Source: an uncultured Acidobacteriota bacterium
GTDB lineage: Bacteria; Acidobacteriota; Blastocatellia; Pyrinomonadales; Pyrinomonadaceae
DNA: 5,966 nucleotides
Direction of reading: 5' to 3'
Assembly: GCA_946480545.1 (NCBI GenBank)
Contig: CAMLKY010000148.1
Coordinates: forward strand, 1 to 5,966
Position numbers and translations under genes: made by a program. The notes under the pieces are model-generated. The model was given only the letters and a program-made list of their open reading frames with translations, ran no database searches and had not been told where the DNA came from. Shown one piece after another: positions 4,528 through 5,966 of this stretch (position 1 is the stretch's first letter; each line of letters starts with the position of its first letter).

Positions 4528-5966
4528 ATGTTCAGGATATTCACAATTTTTTCGGCTGTATTCATTTTCAATCTTTCGGTTCTTGCTCAAACAGGTTCGA
4601 TCACGGGTGTCGTGCAGTACGGGGGCAACCCGCTCCACGACGCACGGGTCAATATCACTCAAACAAACCAGACAACGCTTACGGATGAAGAGGGACGGTA
4701 CACATTTACGAACGTAGGTCCCGGGCGGTATACCATCGTCGTGCACCTCGAGGGATTCTCGGACGCGTCGCGAGTCGTCGATGTCGCAGGCGCCGAGCGT
4801 CTCACTGTTGATTTCCAATTACAGATCGTTTCTCTTCAGGAGAACGTCACTGTAACTGCATCGGGGACCGAACAATCTGTATTCGATTCATTCCAGACCG
4901 TGACCTCTGTCGGTGCAACGAGGATTGCCGAGCGAGCTGCGACATCGCTTGGTGAAGTCCTTGAGACTGAGACGGGAATTGCCAAGCGGAGCTTCGGACC
5001 GGGCTCGTCAAGACCGGTCATTCGCGGATTTGATGGCGACCGCGTGCTGGTGCTTCAGGACGGAGTGCGGAGCGGTTCGGTCGGATCGCAGTCGGGCGAC
5101 CACGGCGAAACTATAGATCCGCTGAGTGCGGAGCGAATCGAGGTCGTGAAGGGACCCGGGACATTGCTCTACGGGAGCAATGCGCTGGGCGGCGTCGTGA
5201 ACGTGATCGATCATCACGAAGACGAGGCACACGACGGCGTTCGCGGCTACTTCAACGCGGTAGGAAGCACCGCGGACCGGCAGGCAGGCGCCGCGGGCGG
5301 GGTCGAATACGGCATCAGCAATTGGCTGTTTAGAGGCAATTTAAGCGGGCAGCGTACGGGCGATTTCCAGACGCCGATAGGGCGAATTCCGAACTCTGCG
5401 ACGCGTTCCAGCTCGGGAGCGTTCGGGCTTGGCCACTACGCGAAGAAAGCATACCTAAGCGGCACGTTTGGTTTCGATATTCGCCGCTACGGGATTCCGT
5501 TTGCCGCGCTTTTTGAAGAGGAGCCGAAGGAAGGAGATCTGCCGGTTGTTGATGATGAGATCGATGTCCGGGCTCGACGTTACAATGCCCGCATCACCGG
5601 TGGCTTTCGCGAGCTTACCAACCCCTTCATCAGCGGTGTTCAATACAGCATCGACTATACCCAGTATCGACACAAAGAGATCGAACGCGCCGACGGAGTC
5701 GATGAAGTCGGCACCATTTTTGACAACAAGACGTTTTCATTCAGATCCCTTTTCGAGCAAACGAAGCACGGCCGACTGACCGGCCGATTCGGCTTTGAGG
5801 GATTCAACCGTAATTATGAGATAAACGGCGCCGAGCAGCTTATACAAGGGGCGGTCAAGCACAATTCCTTGTCGGTATTCGTCCTGGAAGAGTTGAACCT
5901 CGAACGTGTCAAATTCCAGTTCGGGGGCGGGTCGAAAATAACCGCTACGATCCGGAAGACGTTAAT
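4528..5966 (+). CDS. ZnuD-like TonB-dependent outer-membrane receptor (3' partial)
   Basis: The frame is open from 4528 to the right edge, giving 479 codons with no stop. TonB-dependent receptors import substrates across the outer membrane using energy passed from TonB. A signal peptide covers residues 1-20 (cleavage after SVLA). A carboxypeptidase-regulatory-like beta-sandwich follows (about 22-97, with TDEEGRYTF and GPGRYTIVV), then a TonB-box-like ENVTVTAS (105-112). The plug (about 122-228) has RPVIRGFDGDRVLVLQDGVR, GDHGETIDPLSAERIEVVKG (190-209) and LLYGSNALGGVVNVID. The barrel begins after about 238. GDHGETIDPL, YGIP (321-324) and the Arg-Arg-Tyr region (350-352) recall ZnuD-type zinc receptors. 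A His/acid cluster DHHEDEAHD (228-236) sits at the plug-barrel junction. The same strand carries the small exported protein gene 103 bases upstream. The general family is certain; zinc as substrate is inferred, and copper or another metal is possible. Confidence 0.92.
   Translation, partial: MFRIFTIFSAVFIFNLSVLAQTGSITGVVQYGGNPLHDARVNITQTNQTTLTDEEGRYTFTNVGPGRYTIVVHLEGFSDASRVVDVAGAERLTVDFQLQIVSLQENVTVTASGTEQSVFDSFQTVTSVGATRIAERAATSLGEVLETETGIAKRSFGPGSSRPVIRGFDGDRVLVLQDGVRSGSVGSQSGDHGETIDPLSAERIEVVKGPGTLLYGSNALGGVVNVIDHHEDEAHDGVRGYFNAVGSTADRQAGAAGGVEYGISNWLFRGNLSGQRTGDFQTPIGRIPNSATRSSSGAFGLGHYAKKAYLSGTFGFDIRRYGIPFAALFEEEPKEGDLPVVDDEIDVRARRYNARITGGFRELTNPFISGVQYSIDYTQYRHKEIERADGVDEVGTIFDNKTFSFRSLFEQTKHGRLTGRFGFEGFNRNYEINGAEQLIQGAVKHNSLSVFVLEELNLERVKFQFGGGSKITATIRKTL

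Noticed and set aside
4516..4818. 100-codon - strand open frame opposite the receptor start
   Set aside because: It is antisense to the signal peptide and regulatory-like domain of the receptor, with no recognisable protein features.
1..5966. CRISPR arrays, tRNA or rRNA genes, insertion sequences, phage genes
   Set aside because: I looked on both strands and saw no regularly spaced long repeats, no tRNA-like cloverleaf, no transposase-like protein and no phage proteins.

Overview
The window looks like chromosomal DNA of a Gram-negative bacterium of moderate GC content, most plausibly an acidobacterium (Blastocatellia/Pyrinomonadaceae-like). The grounds are an outer-membrane TonB-dependent receptor with an N-terminal carboxypeptidase-regulatory-like domain, a CarD/CdnL RNA polymerase regulator, and a PhoB/PhoR pair next to a SixA-type phosphatase. 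The placement is inferred from gene content and protein style; no marker gene fixes it.

Layout. (1) 1-830, + strand: the 3' part of a DEDDh 3'-5' exonuclease (DnaQ/epsilon type), whose last 68 bases overlap the start of queF, which encodes the NADPH-dependent preQ0 reductase of queuosine synthesis. (2) 831-910: a convergent intergenic hairpin region. (3) 911-1447, - strand: a CarD/CdnL-family regulator with a strong Shine-Dalgarno and an upstream extended -10 promoter. (4) 1595-3336, - strand: a phoB-phoR operon joined by an ATGA stop/start overlap. The kinase has no membrane segment. Just upstream of phoB are four short repeats at an exact 11-bp period, resembling a Pho box. (5) 3423-3932, - strand: a SixA-like phosphohistidine phosphatase reading toward phoB. 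(6) 4029 to the right edge, + strand: a small predicted exported Cys/His-containing protein (GTG start), a 103-base structured leader with two hairpins, and the first 479 codons of a ZnuD-like TonB-dependent receptor that runs off the window.

How the parts fit. phoB-phoR should form a phosphate-type response circuit, and the repeats at its promoter suggest autoregulation. The small exported protein and the receptor look like a metal-acquisition unit (zinc or a similar transition metal), judged by the ZnuD-like plug and barrel motifs and the His/acid-rich stretch. The exonuclease, queF and carD are housekeeping genes. The most useful leads are the 11-bp repeat array at phoB, the unrecognised exported protein paired with the ZnuD-like receptor, and the paired hairpins in the receptor leader.
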